A stretch of DNA of 10,054 nucleotides from Echinostoma caproni (lineage: Eukaryota; Platyhelminthes; Trematoda; Plagiorchiida; Echinostomatidae), in assembly GCA_900618425.1 (NCBI GenBank), contig UZAN01050535.1, positions 1 to 10,054 of the forward strand, given 5' to 3'. Both the position numbers and the translations under genes were made by a program. Under the pieces are notes generated by a model, which was not told the origin of the DNA, ran no database searches, and saw nothing but the letters and a program-made list of their open reading frames with translations. Positions 7,458 through 10,054 of this stretch are shown in pieces. Within the stretch, counting starts at the first letter, position 1; every line of letters starts with the position of its first letter.

Positions 7458-8178
7458 TCAGATAAGGTAGGGGGACATGGCAGCCCAGCTCTTGTCCAGT
7501 CTGGGCTGAGACTACCTCCGCTGGTAGTCTGTTCCACGCGTTCACCTCCCTGTGGGAGAAGAAGTTCGTCCATATGCTCTTCAGAGCTCTGGGTTTGCTC
7601 CCTTTCAATTCGTTGCTCCTCAGGGAAGGATTGTTTTCTATGCTGAGTAGAGGGGCTCCCGTGCTGGTAATTCCGTTCAGGAGCTTGAAGATCTCTATAA
7701 GATCCCCCCTCCATCTTCTACTTTTCAGGGAGAAAAGTCCTAGCCTCTTTAGCCTCTATGTGTTCGTCAAGCCCTGGAGACCCGGGAGAAAGTTCGTGAA
7801 CCTCCTTTGTATCCTTCCGAGCGTGTTCATATCTCTTATTTGAGTTGGTGCCCATGCCTGGACTCCACACTCCAAGTGGGGGCAAACGAACGCCTTGTCC
7901 AGTGGAAGAAGCACTACTGGGTCCCTGGATGCAACAGTGTGTCGCAACTGGAACAATGTCCTTAGAGCCTTCCAAATAGCCTCAGCACATTGTGGTGACG
8001 GCTTGAAGGACTGGTTCATAAGCACCCCTAGGTCCTTCACCGTCTCTGTGTAATGAATTACAAGGGAGTTATCAGGGTTGAGGTAGCGTACTACATGGAA
8101 ACCGTCAGACACTGAATGCCTGCACTTGCCCGACCACGGACCAGTGATAGAGGGTGTATAAGTCCTGCTGCATGACAT
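7458..8178 (-). pseudogene. C-terminal region of LINE copy B ORF2 (broken)
   Basis: This minus-strand frame follows the reverse transcriptase after a frameshift near 8105-8130. It reads VVRYLNPDNSLVIHYTETV, KDLGVLMNQSFKPSPQCAEA, LRTLFQLRHTVASRD, CPHLECGVQAW and RIQRRFTNFLPGL, then a TAG near 7756, then RLKRLGLFSLKSRRWRGD, LIEIFKLLNG and VNAWNRLPAEVVSAQT. This region follows the polymerase in CR1/L2 proteins; its role there is not well defined. Two ends are possible: the same frame runs to a TAG at 7410-7408, but a frame change near 7500 gives LDKSWAAMSPYLI and a TGA at 7460-7458, which better matches the FKAGLDK ending of copy A. The second end is preferred. Confidence 0.88.
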
Positions 8179-8829
8179 CCCCGGTTGGCCTACCTACAAT
8201 TTTAGCATCGTCAGTAAATAGAAAGCACGGCGACTGTAGCCTTTGAGCTAGATCGTTAACAAAGATTATGAATAGCAAAGGCCCAAGTACCGATTCTTGT
8301 GGTACCCCACTGCGGGCTAAGGCGGAGATAGATCTAGACTGTTCTACTTTTACGTAGAAGTTTCGCCCATTTAAGTAGTCTCCTATCCAGTCTATCATCC
8401 AGGGAGCAACTTGCGGGTTTCTTAACTTGATTGAAAGCAGCTGATCGTTGACCGAGTTAAGGGCCTTCTGGAAATCCAGATAGCAGACTTCAACAGGGTA
8501 ACCGCGGTCCAGCCTGACAGTAACCTCGTCTAGGAAGGACAGCAAATTCGTCATCACCTTCAGTAAGATGTACAGAAAACTTTCCTGTCGGTAATTTCTG
8601 GGTATCTCGCGTCGTCCGGCTTTAAAAACTGGTATAACCCCAGCCGTCTTCCATTCGTTTGGAATAACAGCCTTATTCAGGCTGAGTTTAAAGCGAACCG
8701 CTACTGGTGGTGCCAGGATGTCCTCCAGGGGTTGGATGAATGCTGGGTGTAGCCCGTCGGGACCAGCCGCCTTGTGTTTGTTGAGGTTTATGAGTTCTAC
8801 AGCTACATTAACACTGGCATTTTCTGTAT
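8105..8829 (-). pseudogene. Reverse transcriptase of LINE copy B
   Basis: This is the best preserved domain of the window. On the minus strand it is open without a stop from about 8850 to 8105: ASVNVAVELINLNKHKAAGP followed by DGLHPAF (about 8822-8742), PLEDILAPPVAVRFKLSLNK, VIPNEWKTAGVIPVFKAGRR, NYRQ, LDRGYPVEVCYLDFQKALNS (near 8512-8453), YLNGRNFYVKV, SGVPQESVLGPLLF (about 8311-8270) and FLFTDDAK (8224-8201). The catalytic DD pair and the motif A aspartate (YLDF) are present. The box reads FTDD, not the usual FADD; PQG is PQE; and KAFD is KALN, so activity is doubtful even before the downstream frameshift. Upstream, the NYRP(I)SL motif is blurred to NYRQESFLY. Confidence 0.92.
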
Positions 8830-9384
8830 AAGGCGTGAGGGCAGGGTATCCGGTTGGTGGCCGTCATCTCCTAAGTAAACGCATTCAAAGTAGCTTAGTA
8901 AGCTTTTGGCCTTTTCACCAGCTGTTATGAACAGGGTGCTCGGGGAGAGTTTAGTACTATCTAATGACTCTCTGAGGTTGCCCTAAGACTGAACGTAGTT
9001 GAGTTAAGCTTTAAAACATGTTTTGGCACGTCTTGCAAGCGCTACTTCATACCCAGTTCGGTGATGGTTTTGCAGCCTGGCTTTCCTGTAAGCCAAATTT
9101 CTCCTGTGCTCCTGATTAGCCTGAAACAGCTTCCAGGCCATATGTTTCCGGGCCTGGGCTCTAACCAAGTCTCTCCTCCATTGTGGGGCTATCCCTTCCT
9201 TCTTGTCCGCCTTAATGGAGCGAGTCGTCTGTCAGTTGTTTCAGGTTGGCTTTAATCTGGTGCCATAGACCTTCCACTGAGATTCCAGCAATCTCCCAGT
9301 TTAAAGTCCTAGCTCGCTCTTGAAGAGCCGGCTAACCTCCTTAAGTTTCTCCGCTACTTGTCAGTTGGCTGTATCGTCCAGTGG
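8830..9384 (-). pseudogene. Endonuclease-RT linker of LINE copy B ORF2 (broken)
   Basis: This minus-strand stretch connects the two enzymatic domains of ORF2. Readable pieces are VAEKLKEVSRLFKSE (about 9357-9313), WEIAGISVEGLWHQIKANL (about 9298-9242, another frame), SIKADKKEG, PQWRRDLVRAQARKHMAW (about 9186-9133), ANQEHRRNLAYRKARL, GYEVALARRAKTCFKA, and LSPSTLFITAGEKAKSLLSY (about 8951-8892). Stops are a TGA near 9364, a TGA near 9234, a TAA near 9007 and a TAG near 8985; frame changes occur near 9310, 9200 and 8855. The basic, R/K-rich segment around 9130-9030 is usual in linkers of this type. No separate enzymatic domain is visible. Confidence 0.8.
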
Positions 9385-10054
9385 CACTGTGAAACGCACA
9401 GTGGCGTGATCGCGTTTACCTAGGGGGGCCACTACTTGGAGAATCTCAACATCAAAGTGATATCTAGTGATTACCAGGTCCAGTGTACTCGATCTATGCC
9501 CTACGCGTCATCGGGTGGGTTGGCACACGTGCTGGATCAAGATCTTCTCCTTTATTAAGTTCATCAGTTTGTCCCCAAATGTCCCTCTTGTCCATATCCC
9601 ATGGCTTAATCAACTTCCGGGGAATTGAAGTTCCCTACTATCAGCATCCTGTCATTCTTTATTACCACTTCTTGCATGTATCGTAGGAGTTGAGCATTTT
9701 TAGCCTCCTCCGCTGATGAACCCCGATAAATACATACTATCGTGAGCTTATCTCCTCCAGTACTAACGTATGTTGAGATGGCCTGAATATAATCCGAGGA
9801 GAATACTCCCCCTTGTAGTTGCGCCAGGTGTGAGGCCACGAGGAGCATGATTCCCCCACCATTTCTTACCCCTCCCCTATCATCTCTGTAGGTAGTAAAA
9901 CCTACCGGGCAAAGGTGTTTGTAGTTTGCTCAGTCCTTCAACCATGTCTCCGTTAGGGCAATACAATACAATCCAGCAGCTCCTACCTCCAATTCTTTCC
10001 ACTTGTTTCCGATACTGCATACGTTGCTATACAGTACGCTGAGGCAACTAGACC
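9385..10054 (-). pseudogene. APE-type endonuclease domain of LINE copy B (broken)
   Basis: The apurinic-like endonuclease nicks the target DNA to prime reverse transcription. From the right edge the minus strand reads VLYSNVCSIGNKWKEL (about 10034-9987), YCIALTETWLKD followed by a TGA at 9932-9930, FTTYRDDRGGVRNGGGIMLL (about 9900-9840), LTIVCIYRGSS, MLIVGNFNSPEVD (about 9647-9609) and a TAA at 9608-9606. After a frame change come TRGTFGDKLMNLIKEKIL, a TGA near 9513, LDLVITRYHF, and LGKRDHATVRFTV (about 9425-9387). The last two correspond to the conserved SDH end of the fold (here RDH). The metal-binding motif usually written GDFN reads GNFN. The ETW glutamate and DH pair remain. The start lies beyond the window. 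Confidence 0.9.

Larger units (their letters stand above)
7371..10054 (-). mobile_element. CR1/L2-type LINE relic, copy B (5' end outside window)
   Basis: Read on the minus strand from the right edge, this element carries an APE-type endonuclease (10054 to about 9385), a linker (to about 8830), a reverse transcriptase (to about 8105) and the C-terminal region (to about 7458), then a short 3' UTR and a (TTA)n tail at 7388-7373. This is the complete ORF2 order of the CR1/L2 superfamily, whose members end in short tandem repeats and not in poly(A). Its proteins match copy A at motif after motif but are better preserved, so it inserted later or decayed more slowly. Roughly five stops and five or six frameshifts are visible. 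ORF1 and the 5' end would lie beyond base 10054. Confidence 0.92.

Noticed and set aside
7235..7714. Minus-strand 159-codon open frame with a hydrophobic stretch
   Set aside because: It overlaps the C-terminal region of LINE copy B in another frame; its hydrophobic run is made by the TTA tail and the T-rich 3' UTR, and it has no family match.
7344..7843. Plus-strand open frames of 100 and 89 codons
   Set aside because: They are antisense shadows of the LINE copy B C-terminal region, whose minus-strand motifs are clear.
1..10054. CRISPR array, prokaryotic operon, phage or defence island
   Set aside because: No regularly spaced repeats, no Shine-Dalgarno-led gene series, and all identifiable proteins are eukaryotic retroelement relics.

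Overview
The window looks like metazoan, most likely flatworm (trematode or cestode), repeat DNA. No intact host gene is visible. Almost everything recognisable is a decayed retrotransposon, and recurrent in-frame stops, frameshifts and lost catalytic residues show that none is functional. The flatworm assignment is an inference from two protein-level impressions: the LINEs read like the CR1/L2-type elements common in digenean and cestode genomes, and the LTR element reads like the CsRn1 lineage of Gypsy elements first described from Clonorchis. Other invertebrates are not excluded.

Layout, left to right. 1-1506 (+): the 3' two thirds of a non-LTR retrotransposon ORF2 (reverse transcriptase plus C-terminal region), cut by the window edge; called LINE copy A. 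1507-3315: largely unassigned, with one weak gag-like fragment at 2378-2551. About 3450-6407 (-): a Gypsy-type LTR retrotransposon relic. On its own strand it holds a probable 5' LTR, a tRNA-Trp-like primer binding site, gag, protease, reverse transcriptase and the start of RNase H. Integrase and the 3' LTR are not found. 6514-6973 (+): a probable solo LTR with TG...CA ends, an internal AATAAA and a 5-bp GTATA duplication on both sides. 6979-7370: unassigned apart from a tRNA-like A-box/B-box pair that may mark a SINE head. 7371-10054 (-): a second, longer CR1/L2-type LINE (copy B) with APE endonuclease, reverse transcriptase and C-terminal region, ending in a short (TAA/TTA)n tail that marks its 3' junction. 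It runs off the right edge.

The two LINEs face each other and are clearly related at protein level in the palm and C-terminal regions, but copy A is more degraded. No element here could move itself. The endonuclease of copy B has GNFN where GDFN is usual. Copy A has lost the motif A aspartate of its reverse transcriptase. The Gypsy protease has a stop in its active-site segment, and its reverse transcriptase reads IND where IDD is expected.

I found no CRISPR array, rRNA, confident tRNA, operon or new defence-type system. The best leads are the solo LTR with its target duplication, the CsRn1-like primer site and gag, the microsatellite-tailed LINE junction, and the unexplained 1.5-3.3 kb segment.
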